A stretch of 64,000 nt of DNA from Dactylorhiza incarnata (GCA_033032865.1 JAWHQI010000004.1:26270001-26334000); one strand, 5' to 3'. Shown: positions 49,155 to 60,156, counted from the stretch's first letter. Translations and numbers: made by a program. Notes: generated by a model from the letters alone, not told the origin.

Positions 49155-49505
49155 TTAAAGTGCATTAAATGCAATTCCAACTTCCAAGGCTTGTCTCAGC
49201 CGCTTATAGTCTTCTAATTCCACTATTAGCCTGGATTTAGGAACTTTAGGCCATCCACAATGGAAAATGTCACTGGTTCTGATTCGGCCGCTACCGCCGG
49301 CGCTAGCTAAAGCTACCGTCGGCGCTATATCCCTGCTATCAATCCTTGACCATTTGCTTCCTAGATCCAAAGGGTGAGGGTCACACCCACTCCTGGAGGT
49401 CAGGGCACATCCATGGTACCACTAGGATCTCAAGACTCCTACCTAGCCCAAGCATATTAAAGTGACTCGTGTCACTCGAGGGGTCTAGTTCGAATTGGGA
49501 TGTCA
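45740..49505 (-). repeat. 3' LTR of LARD2 (3766 bp)
   Basis: Minus strand TGACATCCC...GGTTCTTACA. U5 matches LARD1 (CCGGCAGGATAGGC-like). It carries two motif tracts that LARD1 lacks (47848-48425 and 49286-49330), a TATA-like site near 49204-49208 and an AG microsatellite (49117-49151). Its 46914-46960 segment preserves the site into which D inserted in the partner LTR. Confidence 0.9.
47848..48425. repeat. Hairpin array: CTTCCCGTCGA/TCGACGGGAAG plus GCGGTAG/CTACCGC
   Basis: Perfect 24-base inverted repeats (11-bp arms, TG loop) at 47926-47949 and 48205-48228. A near-perfect one lies at 47896-47919, and a copy with a 9-base spacer at 48056-48086. Interleaved are GCGGTAG-CA-CTACCGC (47853-47868) and four related GCTACCGCCGG...GCTAG blocks (about 48006, 48115, 48290, 48395). 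It lies downstream of the presumed LARD2 promoter on the minus strand. Confidence 0.92.
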
Positions 49506-52500
49506 TAAATCCAATAAATGAAGAAACAATTTCATCCCCGAAGTTTAGGTTGAGGCTGTGGGGATTGAAGGTCGGACTATGTAAATCCAATTCGGCGTAC
49601 ACTTGACGAGGTTATTAGTTCAGTATGTCCTGACTCTCACTGAACCCTTGTGCATGGCCTTACTTATCACCATTGCATCGCGCATTACCCCCAAATTTTC
49701 CTTCATAATTCTACAAAAGTCATAATCAAAATATGTGCAAGATGTAACTTGAATGTCTGTCACCGTGATGTAGACCATCGTTGTTTCGTACAGGTAGGGA
49801 CTTGTAACTCTACTCATCATGATCAAATATGAATCTCCCTCAAATATGCACGAGAAGTTGGTCGATGTAACCATTTACCATTCATACACGCAAATGCGGT
49901 TCTCACGACCAAGTCGTGCTAACAAGCACTTAAGGCCTTCCACCGAGTCCTTACTCAATTCTTATTTTATAAGTACACCCAGCGTTATTTAGCACCCAAG
50001 CACCTACCACTCGGCCCTTACCATATACCACAAAATATCACTGTATCCTTCCAATTACATCCAACTGACACTGCTACTAATAGCGAGCTATCATAACTCT
50101 AACACGGTGAAATGTATACATCATGGTATCATTCTCTATGATCTCTTTGAACTTTGTATCATGGCTCAATATTTGATATTTAGCAATGCCTCAAAGTGAA
50201 ACACCAAGCTCTTGGCTCGGAGGACTCGGCCAGTCCTTCTTATATAACATTGAACCTACTTTTTGCAGGACAATCCCGGTCCTCCCAATATGATCTTGAG
50301 CCTACCGCTCGCAAGACTATCTCAGTCCTTCCTTATATCCCGAGCTTACTGCTCGCAGGACTAACTCAGTCCTTCCTCATTCTGATGTTATTAATCAGGT
50401 GCACATAAAATTTATTCCATACTATAAGGTGGAGATCTGTATCATCCCACAAGTTACACTGATTCGATAATTTCAACATACAAGTTTCTGTTATCCGCAC
50501 CTCAAGTATGTGCGACCTCTTTCCAGATCAAGCACTGAAGTGAATACCATTGTGAACTCCTTTTTCCAATTCCACGGTATCTTAGTCGTCGACCAGGCAT
50601 AATTATCGTCATTCACATATTATTTAAATAACAGTACCTTGATATCGTACGTTTATATCACACCATTTCAAAATAAGATTTAGGGAAAACCCAAGTCGGA
50701 ACATGGCTAGTCCAATAAACGAAGCAATAATCCCATGTACCATTCGACTAGGATTCTTCCACCACCCATATGGTGCATTCATCACATGTTTGGGCACAAT
50801 CCTTAGGGCACATATCACTCAGCTTAGAGTTCTTACCCTATAATCCCCGTATCGACATACTTCTATATCAACGGTGATGTAGGAAATCAGATTTTTCGAC
50901 GTCGACCACATTGCATCCATAGTAAAGAGAGCACATACAAAATAACATCCAATCCATTGGTACCCTTTTATGTGTGTTTGGACTTGACATGAACCAAGGT
51001 ACAAGGTTCGAGATGATTTCCCCTTCAACACGGGTTATGCAAACACCGAAGGTAAGGCATAATCGCCAATAAGATAAACTAACTCCACTCAAATCCAAGC
51101 GCCCTACCATCTCCGCCAATGATGGTCCAAACCATGTTTATTTTTCAGATAAAGTTGAGATGTCAAATCACCCAACAAGTTATACTAATCGTGTTGTCTT
51201 CGCCACAAATGATTATCAATTAAACTTCTAAGCTTAAGGGAATCATGCTCCCCCAGCAGCTCCGCCTACCTGGAGCTCTTCCTGAGGCAGGTATGATCAT
51301 ATGTAACAACCCCAAAATCCTTGGGAAATTATCCGGAAGGAATTCAAAATGTACGTTCATGTTATTCATACCTCAGGAATGCAAAGCCTCTCTCTAGGTT
51401 GAAACCTCAAAGATTAATGTTGTTTTAATTTCCGAGTCTCACGTTACCACGTCTTTATTACTAATTAAATATTGTCATCATCATCCCAATCATCCATAAT
51501 CAAGGTTTTACTATATCCTCCTGTATGTACAAAACTTCATCAAGTCCCAGATGATTATGTTATCAAAGTCTACGTGTAGACAAATACAAATGCATTCCCC
51601 CAATGGTTAGCTTACTATTCTCCTTGTTTCCTTATCCACAAGGTCCCAGGGAATCATAAAGAGACAGTGTTTAGCCTTGGAACATCTATTTTCTTATTCT
51701 GATAATGAAGTTTTCTCTTGCTAAAAAAAACATGGTGTTAGCAGTTCACCCTGCTCAAGATGAACTAATTGTTCAAGGATTACCACTTTCCAGTGTTAAA
51801 AATTGTGAAGATTTGTAATTCCCTGAGAAATCTCCAGTCGGTAGGTCACTAGCCCAATAAACGAAGAGATCAGCCCCCCCAGAGTTCCTGGGTTGAGTCT
51901 CTTCGACCACCAACATGGTACATTCGTCCTATATCCGCACACCATTATGAGGGCATAGTATCATCAACTCGGATTTTTATCCTGCACTTAGTCCCTCTTA
52001 GGCCCTTAGGGTTACTATTTACGACACCCTTTTCAAGGTCAGCATGTGACCACATCAAAATAGGCCTATTCCGGGTTCAAATTCTTGTTCGACCTGTGGT
52101 CTTTGTCATGGTGATTGCTTTAATACAACAAAATGGGAAGTGTCAAGTTATTGGCAATACTATTAAGCTTACGAGTCTCCTACTACTTCATTAATAGTTT
52201 CTGGGCATCAACTTTTCCTCCAGATATCCTACTAGTCTGGGTAAGAGGTGGTGATATCTCTCAATAAGCCAAACTGCGCATTATAGTGTAAAACATGAAC
52301 ATCTACTCTCACATTAAACTCTTCCCATAATCACTTTGTGTGTCCTTGTGTCTCAACCAAATCCATACCTGAGATCGACTTTTGACTAGGATACGCCATA
52401 AAACGTCTTGGTCAACTAGAATAAGGTGGTGTCCTAGTAGGTTGGCACTAATTCTAATGATTATCGGACATACTTAATGTCACTCCCACATGGGCACACC

Positions 52501-52608
52501 ACCGCTTCCACTGCATCAGTTTGTCCTCAAACTGATAAAGCTGGCAGGGGTGGCCCAATGGTTTAATGGACTTCTTTTATCTCAGGATCGTTGCAAGTTG
52601 ATACCATT
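49506..52608 (-). other. Non-coding interior of LARD2
   Basis: About 3.1 kb with no gag or pol similarity. It aligns as DNA with the LARD1 interior over several blocks. The primer site (minus strand TGGTATCA, 52606-52599) is next to the right LTR, and the CTTCATTTATTGG-type module lies next to the left LTR and recurs near 50710 and 51865. Confidence 0.8.
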
Positions 52609-53809
52609 TGTAAGACCCCCCCCCCCCCCCCCCCTCCCGGAATACAAGGCATGGCCAAGGGGAGTCCTATGCCTAGGATAGCTTCCTTGCGGAAGCGCTA
52701 GCACATGGGCTAGCCCCCTCCACAAGACGCCTATCCTCCCGGCTATTCTCACATATCATCATGCCAACCCATCAATAATTGAAACATTATAAGCCATTTA
52801 TTCACAATTAAGTAATAATGTCCATACAGTACAATGTGACAGGAAGCTACACAAGCTCCTGCAAATCTTCAGAGTATAAACTTGCCCTAAGGCTACATTC
52901 TAACCACTCACTCACATCTGCCGCTGACGGTAGACCAGTTATCAGTGTCACCAGCCCTATCTCCCTGGCCTGCCTGTCCTCCTGTGTCGAACGCTGCAGC
53001 TCAACCTTAGTGTTCTCCTAAAAATGGGGGTGAAACAACCGTTAGTCATAAAGACTAAGTGGCTTCACATCCTCTCCCCCGACGACTCCAAGGCACCGGG
53101 CGGAAGGGAATGAAGAGTAGCTGCAAGAAAGTCAGTAGTAGCAAAAGCAGGTGACAAGGAAAGATATAATCTCAACAGTATCAATATATAAGAAGTACAA
53201 CTAACAAGTAATATGACAATGGCAGAGTATAAGCAAGTAGCAAAACAACACAGAAGTAAGCAGTTCATAACGTACCTTAACTTATATGAATGCCCATACA
53301 AACATATAAGTTAAGGTTTCCAATTTGGAACTCATCACATAAAAGAGCCCATACTAATTTATATGATGGACCCGAGGCGGTGCAATGCTATGATCATGAA
53401 TGGATGAATGCAATGCAATGATTATGATATGATAAACTCAGCCATGCATTTTTTCTATGTCGACATAGACCTATAGTTCCCGCTTTTCGAGGGTAGCTAA
53501 CCACTCAGGCATCTCATGTCGTGGCCAGACGGAGACTGTGGAACAGGCTCCTCCACAACTAGGCGGGTATGAACACAACCAGACCTAGGCCTATGTACGC
53601 CTCAATGCTAAGAACATGCAGTGGAGCCCCTGCATACTGCTCACATCATGCTGAGTCTTCATAACACAGAATGGGTCTTGGGAAGTGCACTCCAAGAACA
53701 TAGCCCAACCGGTCTAGAGTCTAACTGCCGGCTTTTGACGGTGTCACGACTAGCATGACCGTAGACCCGCCACAAGTAATCCTCCAACCAGAATCATTAC
53801 ACCACCATG
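52609..53809 (-). repeat. 5' LTR of LARD2, first part
   Basis: Starts TGTAAGACC with a long C homopolymer (about 52614-52634) and matches 45740-46920 closely. It is split at 53810 by copia D; the remainder resumes at 63777. Confidence 0.92.
53805..53809. other. Target site duplication of element D (left)
   Basis: CCATG here and at 63772-63776. The uninterrupted equivalent in the other LARD2 LTR is at about 46925-46929 (GTCATG variant). Confidence 0.93.
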
Positions 53810-55056
53810 TGAAAGTATCTAGTTGCGGCCTAAATCACCTAGAGGGGGGTGAATAGGTGGATTCTATGTCTTTACGCGGAATTAAGAATTATAACACAGA
53901 AAAGCACACAATAAAGCACAGCACAGACACAAGGATTTTATAGAGGTTCCCCGATGTGGGTACTCCTCTTTCCCGCCTCGCCTATCTAGCTCTTCGAGGC
54001 TAGATTCGGCTACTTCACCAAACTCAGATTAAAATAATCTTACACCTCGGAGTAAGAACTCCTACAACTCGGAGTGCACCACTCCTACAACTCAGAGTAA
54101 AAAACAACTCCTACAACTCAATCCTTAAACAAGGATCTACACAACACTCAGAAGCAAGCTTCCTACAACGTTTATAAAATTGTTTATTACAACACAACGT
54201 AGATTTGAAACAATCTTCTTAAACTTCAGATGAAGTTTTTCTTCAGGTCTTGAGAAATAGATTTCTTCTTCTTGACAAAGAATCTCAATACTTTTAGAGG
54301 AAGAACGAAGAAATCTTGAGTGATTCTTTACTGGATCTGAGATGCTTGAATCTGTAGAAGACGAATCACGAATCGCAGCTTTGACGGAGACGAAACTTGA
54401 GCGCGAGAGAGATCGGTCGAGACTTGCGATTCTTTCTGTTTGATTCGCGATTTTTGATTCGATTCAGATTGATTGGATTAGATTCGGGCTAAACGGAAAT
54501 ACATCAGGAGTATTTATACGGTCTTCTACAACGGTCATATGCGCGAAATACGGATCTAACTCCACGTGTACTGTACATAGGAGAAGCCCTAAGAAACGCG
54601 CATTCAAAAACGAACCGGAAGAATTACTGCAGACCGATTCGGTTAAATGGTATAACCGAATGGCAATAACCGAATCGAATTCGGTTAAATGATATAACCG
54701 AATGGCAATAACCGAATCGAATTCGGTTAAATGATATAACCGAATTTTACTTGGGAAAAATTCCTTTTTATGAAAAGTCCACCATCAGCTCCAGTCCTCC
54801 TTCTCTTGCACTTAGGAAATGAGGTACATCCCAATAGAGAGATTTCACATGAGCCAACACTTTGGTCTATACAATGAGGGATTACATTGCACAAGCCTGT
54901 GTTTGACGACTCATTGAAAACTGACATCGGTTTGTACCTAGAGTGGAATGACCTGTCACAACATAGCTAAAGTGCATAATCAAATACAATTACAATTCAT
55001 CCTAGTTTGAAGGGGACTTCTTCAAATCAGGGCTATTGTGGATACAATACCCAACA
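53810..55056 (-). repeat. 3' LTR of element D
   Basis: Minus strand TGTTGGGTATTG...GATACTTTCA. TATA box on the minus strand at 54519-54513 (TATAAAT). The ATTCGGTTA array (54640-54745) is about 120 bp upstream. The polypurine tract AAATAGGGGGAGAT (minus) is at 55070-55057. Confidence 0.95.
54640..54745 (-). repeat. ATTCGGTTA/TAACCGAAT array in U3 of LTR D
   Basis: Three inverted pairs of ATTCGGTTA with TAACCGAAT around 7 bases, for example 54679-54703. The duplicate in the 5' LTR is at about 63355-63460. The motif occurs again upstream of ORF3 (58108-58225). Confidence 0.92.
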
Positions 55057-55184
55057 ATCTCCCCCTATTTGAAGAAGTCAGAACCCTATCTACTGAGGTG
55101 AATTGCTAGGAGAAAAATAAATATAAGCAAGTAAAGAACTGAACTATGAAGCTATATATAGACATTATAAACAAAAGATTGAAG

Positions 55185-55217
55185 TTCATAACACTATATA
55201 AATGTTCTTAAAAGAGA
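55185..55217 (+). repeat. 33-bp inverted repeat flanking ORF3, left copy
   Basis: Begins TTCATAACACTATATAAATG. It matches the reverse complement of 57998-58030 at 32 of 33 positions (mismatch at 55212). Its inner end touches the ORF3 stop codon. Confidence 0.93.
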
Positions 55218-57851
55218 TCAGTTATCATGCTTCTTTCCCTTTTGATACTTCTTGAGCTGTCTCTCAAAATAAGCCTTCGGCTTCGGAAAATACTTCGGAG
55301 GAGGTAGAGGAGGCTTTTCATCTTCTTTATGATTTCTGATATGAATCTTTCTCTTCAGCATTGATGCTTGCCATTTGTTAATTTCTTCCCGGTCATAAAA
55401 AGTTGATGGAAGTTCATTTGAACAGCTGATAAGTCTGAAATGATCCAGGATGATATTTCTTGATTCAGAGCTCCAGACTTCGCCATCAAACCTTCTTTGG
55501 TGAGGAGCTCCTGTACTAACAATTTTTGAGCCTTCAGCTCTCTGAGTATCCTGCCTTGGATTTGCTGCTCTGAAAGCATCTCTCATGAATCCAGATCCAG
55601 CAGCTTCAGAGATTTCAGATCTCACCCTTTTTCTAGATATTTCATTTTCATCAACAGACCAGATATAGCCTTCGGGAGGATCATATTCACCCTGAGGAGC
55701 AGCAAACTGACTGTCTGGATCAAATTCTTCAGAAGGAAAGGCTGGCTGCTCAGAAGATTGACCTGTCCCTTGGAAACCATGGGCATAGCCTCTTGATAGC
55801 TCATTATGCAACCAAACCTGATTTTGATGCAGATAACCATATAAGTCTTGAAATTTGTTATCAATACTTCTTGAAACTTCAGCAATCTGAGATTGAACAT
55901 TTAACTGTGATTCTTGAATCCTTCCTTCTAACTCTCTATTTAAATCAAAGATTTGAGTTTGAATTCGTTCATGCAGTCTTTCCTCCCCCTTTCTGACTTC
56001 TTCAGATAGGGTTTGGATGATCTCTGTCTTGATAGCTTGGAGAGAGTTCTGAACTGAAGATCTTCCCTGTTGATCATGCTGAAACATGTACTCTTGATTT
56101 TCAGAAAGCTTTGTAGTATTCTCACAAACGGCTTGTAATCCTTCCCCAACATGCTTAAGGGTGGATGCACCCAGAGAGAAGTACTCATCCTGTTTTTCTT
56201 TTACCTTGTCCATGCTGTGAGCTATAGATTGCAAGTGATTGCCCATTCCTTTGTCTATATCTCTGGTCTTGTCAAAGATTTGATGAATAGCAAATTCAAA
56301 GTACTTTTTCTGTTTGATAAGCATTTCTTCCATACTTAGTAGCATTGAGTCGACGGCAGAGGGAGGTTGATCTTGCAAGCGAGAAGAGATTCCAAAATCA
56401 TCTTCTGCTACGAGGAAATCTGCTGAATCCACATCCTTCATATAGTGATAAAACTGTTGAACATCAAGAGTTTCTTCATTTTGAGCTGGAGGAGGGGAGG
56501 GTTCTTCATTTCTTCTGTCTTCGACTGTTATTTGGATTTTGTGCACCTTGGGAGCTTGCACAGATTTTCCCTTAACTTTTGAAGTTGAGGCAGAGGGCCC
56601 TGCAACACTGTCATCTTCTATGAGGATAGTAACATGTTCAGGGGTTGTAGGAAGGTCTGCCTGCTCTTGCTTATCTTCTTTAGGAGCAGAGAGATCAGAA
56701 TGAACATTCTCCCCCTCAATTTGAGTGGGGATAGCAGCCTCAGGAGGAACAGCTTGATCTTTCTCTGATTGACCTGTCTTCACAGCATCAATATTAGGAT
56801 CATCTCCCCCTTCATCATCTCCATCACTGTCAATGTGGCTATCAGCATTTTCTTCTTTAGAAGGAGAGCTGTGAGGAGATGGAATCTTGGGAGATACGAC
56901 TGTAGAACCCACTGGAGAGAGGGGAGGATTTGGTTCAGGCAGCTTGGAACACTCCCCCTTGGAGGGTTCACCTTCTTTCTCATTCAGGTCTTCACCCTGC
57001 TTCTCATTTTCTTTCTCACCATCTTGGTTCTCATGGTGTTGCTCAGCTTCCTGTTCACTCTCCTTCTTACTGGATGGATCACTTTCTGTTTCACTGTCAG
57101 ATTCAATGCGGGGAATTTTCTTAACTTTTGGAGCCCTGGGAGATATCACTCTTGACTCACCAACTTTCCTGGACCACCTCTCAATCATAGAGGAGTCAAT
57201 TCTTTTGAAATGATGGAGGGGAGTTCCATTCTTCATGTTGAATCTTGTTTTATCCAGACGGTGGAGATATAGAGAGAGAATTCTCCCAAAATTTGGGGTA
57301 TTTAAACTAGCGGAGATTCTGTCAAACAACACACTTCCCCAGTCAACCCTTTTTCTGCAAATAACTGAACCCAGTAGCTTGAACATATCATTAGAGAGAT
57401 AGTCGTGAGAGCCGACTTTACAGAGGAGAACCTTTCCCATAATATCAGACAGTAATTTTCCTTCCTCATTCATCTGCTTTCGATAAATGGATTTTGTTCC
57501 TTTGGGCAAACCACAAAACCGGAGAGCTTGTTTGAAATCCTTTGGAGATAGAGTATCTGTTTCTGAAACTTCTGGTAGCTTGAGAAGCTTGGTCAGACTT
57601 GAAGAAGAAATTTTGATTTGGACATCACCAATCCTGCTTTTTATCACAGACCCTTGCTTTCTCAGTTCTGCATGCTTGAAGAATTTTAGAACCTCTGCTT
57701 CCAACACCTTGCAAGGATGTTCTAGAACATAGCCCAGACCGGCCAACTCAAGAACGAGAACGACGTTTCTGAATTCATCTACTGAGGTGTCGAAACCAGT
57801 TCTGACTAGCTCACTTCCGAAGAGCAGCTTCTCTGAGGCTTTCTTAGGCAT
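55218..57851 (-). CDS. ORF3 (env-like / plant transposon-associated protein) of element D
   Basis: Intact frame of 877 residues if it starts at the ATG at 57851, or 931 from an ATG at 58013. I prefer 57851: it aligns with the starts in A and E3, and a TATA box at 58020-58012 would begin a transcript after the upstream ATG. The N-terminal ~270 residues form the conserved domain, which I think resembles the one often labelled putative plant transposon protein. Next is a long acidic Ser/Pro/Glu linker, then an extended coiled coil (about the 620th-800th residue of the longer form), then a basic Lys/Pro-rich end. No signal peptide or membrane helix is evident, so a true envelope role is doubtful. 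Position after pol is as in SIRE elements. Confidence 0.85.
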   Translation of the reverse strand: MPKKASEKLLFGSELVRTGFDTSVDEFRNVVLVLELAGLGYVLEHPCKVLEAEVLKFFKHAELRKQGSVIKSRIGDVQIKISSSSLTKLLKLPEVSETDTLSPKDFKQALRFCGLPKGTKSIYRKQMNEEGKLLSDIMGKVLLCKVGSHDYLSNDMFKLLGSVICRKRVDWGSVLFDRISASLNTPNFGRILSLYLHRLDKTRFNMKNGTPLHHFKRIDSSMIERWSRKVGESRVISPRAPKVKKIPRIESDSETESDPSSKKESEQEAEQHHENQDGEKENEKQGEDLNEKEGEPSKGECSKLPEPNPPLSPVGSTVVSPKIPSPHSSPSKEENADSHIDSDGDDEGGDDPNIDAVKTGQSEKDQAVPPEAAIPTQIEGENVHSDLSAPKEDKQEQADLPTTPEHVTILIEDDSVAGPSASTSKVKGKSVQAPKVHKIQITVEDRRNEEPSPPPAQNEETLDVQQFYHYMKDVDSADFLVAEDDFGISSRLQDQPPSAVDSMLLSMEEMLIKQKKYFEFAIHQIFDKTRDIDKGMGNHLQSIAHSMDKVKEKQDEYFSLGASTLKHVGEGLQAVCENTTKLSENQEYMFQHDQQGRSSVQNSLQAIKTEIIQTLSEEVRKGEERLHERIQTQIFDLNRELEGRIQESQLNVQSQIAEVSRSIDNKFQDLYGYLHQNQVWLHNELSRGYAHGFQGTGQSSEQPAFPSEEFDPDSQFAAPQGEYDPPEGYIWSVDENEISRKRVRSEISEAAGSGFMRDAFRAANPRQDTQRAEGSKIVSTGAPHQRRFDGEVWSSESRNIILDHFRLISCSNELPSTFYDREEINKWQASMLKRKIHIRNHKEDEKPPLPPPKYFPKPKAYFERQLKKYQKGKKHDN

Positions 57852-57997
57852 TGCGTAGGTATGGTGAGGAGGAATCGGTTGAAGGAGGTGAGGATGCGAA
57901 TGAACCAGACGAGCGGCGGTTGGAGAAGAGAACCACGAACGGACGCACGAATCGGGAGATGAAGCGTCGCACGATTCGGAATCAAGGGTTTCGAATT

Positions 57998-58030
57998 TCT
58001 CTCTTAAGAACATTTATATAGTGTTATGAA
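57998..58030 (-). repeat. 33-bp inverted repeat flanking ORF3, right copy, containing a TATA box
   Basis: Reverse complement of 55185-55217 with one mismatch. It contains TATATAAAT on the minus strand (58020-58012), about 165 bp upstream of the preferred ORF3 start. Confidence 0.93.
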
Positions 58031-58266
58031 GATTTAGAGAGAGCGCGTACCTGAGATTTGAACCGTGACCCTTCGAATTCCATTTAGGAAAGAATTGAAT
58101 TCCAGAAAATTCGTCATTCGGCTAAAGGAATTAGTCGAATTCGGTTAATCGATATCGCCGGATTCGGTTAAATAGAATCGCCGAATTCGGTTAAATAGAA
58201 TCGCCGAATTCGGTTAAATGAAGGTTCGACAAAACATCTTTTTGACTTCTGAGATTCTGAGAGTCT
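58031..58266 (-). promoter_or_regulatory. Pol-ORF3 gap with ATTCGGTTA array
   Basis: Four copies of ATTCGGTTAA at about 58108-58225 with GCCGAAT partners. This repeats the U3 motif of the element's own LTR. The array ends about 90 bp before the TATA box at 58020-58012, the same spacing range as in the LTRs. It suggests an internal promoter for ORF3. Confidence 0.6.
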
Positions 58267-60156
58267 CTAAGAGTCTTTGTTTAACATACCAAGCTCCATT
58301 TTGAAATAATTGAACTTTGATTCGTCGAGCGGCTTAGTGAAAATATCTGCAATTTGCCGATCCGTCGGGACATAGCTAAGATCAATGTCCTTGTGCTCCA
58401 CATGCTCTCGGATGAAGTGATAACGAATCTCTATGTGCTTTGTCCTGCTGTGAGACACGGGATTGTTGGCAATTGCTATGGCGCTTGATGAATCACAGTA
58501 CATAGGAATTTCTTTGAGCTTTAGGTTGTAATCCTCAAGTTGGTTCCTTATCCACAACAATTGTGCACAACAACTGCCTCTTCTTGTTCTAACACCAACA
58601 TGGGTATCTCCAATAATTTGCTCTGCAGGATGGTCCCTTAAGTGTCGGATCATTCCAGCATTTGGATGTCCACGGGGTTCCTGCACTTCCGGTACATCTT
58701 CATCTTCTTGAGGTTCATCTTCCTCATGTGCGGATGGAATGTTGACTTCAATAGACTTTGGAGCATCTTCCTTTACAGCTTCTTCCAAGTTTATGTCCTT
58801 GAACCTTGCATCTGCATCTTCAACAAAAACACTAGAAGAACTGCTTTGAAGCATACTAGTTTCATCAAATATAACATTATAAGTTTCTTCTACAACCAGG
58901 GTTTTCTTGTTGAAAATCATATATGCCTTACTATGGCTACTATATCCTACGAAAATACCTTCAAAACATTTTTCACTAAACTTAGTTTTGTAATATTTCC
59001 CGTTATTAAGCACGAAGCATTTACTGCCAAAGATTCTAAAATAAGACAGGGTTGGCTTCTTGCCCTTCAGGAGTTCATAAGGAGTCTTATGATGGTTCTT
59101 GTTGATTAGTGCTCTGTTTTGCACGTGGCAGGCAGTGTTGATGCCTTCAGCCCAGAAGTATTCTGGGAGAGAAGAGTCACTCAACATTGTTCTGCAAGCC
59201 TCTATGAGTGTTCTATTCTTTCTCTCAGCTACTCCATTTTGTTGTGGAGTACGAGGAGAGGAAAACTCATGAAAGATACCTAGGCTTTCACAAAATTCGG
59301 TCATAGCCCCAGACTTGAATTCTGTACCATGGTCACTTCTGATTTTGACCACAGAACATTCCAGTTCATTCTGAATTTGCTTGACGAATGTGGTGAACGA
59401 GTCAAAGGTGTCTGACTTGTGTTTCAGAAAGAATACCCAAGCAAAGCGTGAGTAATCATCAACAATAACCAACGTATAAGACTTGCCTCCTAAACTTCGG
59501 ATTGGCATGGGACCAAACAAGTCCATATGGAGCAGATATAAGCATCTGGTAGAATCTTTGCCAATAATGCTTTTAAAGGTAGCCCGAGTCTGCTTACCCA
59601 TTTGGCAGGCATGACAAGGTCTCTCTTTAATGCACTTAACATCTGGAGCATCACGAACTAAGTTGTGAGAGAATAACATACTTATTGTTTTGAAATTAAT
59701 ATGTGCTAGTCTCTTGTGCCACTGGTCACAAAGAGATGCACTATCTTTTGCTAAAAGACACACTGGTGTAGAAGAGTCTAAACAAAGAAAATTTAAGCAG
59801 AAAATATTCCTACTCCGAGTGCCTGTTAAAATAGTTTCTGACGTATCAGACGACTTTATCAAGCACTTGTCCTTGTAGAACTCAACCATATAGCCTTTAT
59901 CACATAGTTGACTTATGCTAATTAGATTATGTTGTAATCCTTTGACATAAGCTACATCTGTGAAAGAGACTATACCGTTGGTTATCATACCGTAGCCTTT
60001 CGTGATTCCCCGATCAGATCCGCCAAAGATAACTTTTGGTCCATCCTTCACGGGGGTATACTCTTGTAACAAACTTCTTGTTCCGGTCATGTGCCGAGAA
60101 CATCCACTGTCCAAGTACCATATTGGATTTGAATTGGCCTTTGGACATACCTGCAA
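58267..60156 (-). CDS. pol: Pol of element D: protease and integrase fused to RNase H tail, RT deleted
   Basis: 629 residues. Protease WYLDSG at residues 13-18; integrase zinc finger H147, H152, C181, C184; integrase catalytic D212, D275 and E311; then the integrase C-terminal region. After residue 526 (position 58579) the frame jumps directly to GSCCAQLL, the late RNase H region, through DSSSAI to a stop at 58267. The whole RT and the first half of RNase H are missing, yet the frame is kept. The RNase H remnant lacks its first catalytic acids. Protease and integrase look intact. Confidence 0.93.
   Translation of the reverse strand: MQVCPKANSNPIWYLDSGCSRHMTGTRSLLQEYTPVKDGPKVIFGGSDRGITKGYGMITNGIVSFTDVAYVKGLQHNLISISQLCDKGYMVEFYKDKCLIKSSDTSETILTGTRSRNIFCLNFLCLDSSTPVCLLAKDSASLCDQWHKRLAHINFKTISMLFSHNLVRDAPDVKCIKERPCHACQMGKQTRATFKSIIGKDSTRCLYLLHMDLFGPMPIRSLGGKSYTLVIVDDYSRFAWVFFLKHKSDTFDSFTTFVKQIQNELECSVVKIRSDHGTEFKSGAMTEFCESLGIFHEFSSPRTPQQNGVAERKNRTLIEACRTMLSDSSLPEYFWAEGINTACHVQNRALINKNHHKTPYELLKGKKPTLSYFRIFGSKCFVLNNGKYYKTKFSEKCFEGIFVGYSSHSKAYMIFNKKTLVVEETYNVIFDETSMLQSSSSSVFVEDADARFKDINLEEAVKEDAPKSIEVNIPSAHEEDEPQEDEDVPEVQEPRGHPNAGMIRHLRDHPAEQIIGDTHVGVRTRRGSCCAQLLWIRNQLEDYNLKLKEIPMYCDSSSAIAIANNPVSHSRTKHIEIRYHFIREHVEHKDIDLSYVPTDRQIADIFTKPLDESKFNYFKMELGMLNKDS

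Noticed and set aside
55218..58013. Long ORF as a host plant gene
   Set aside because: It lies inside copia D between pol and the 3' LTR and has homologous pieces inside two other copia elements.
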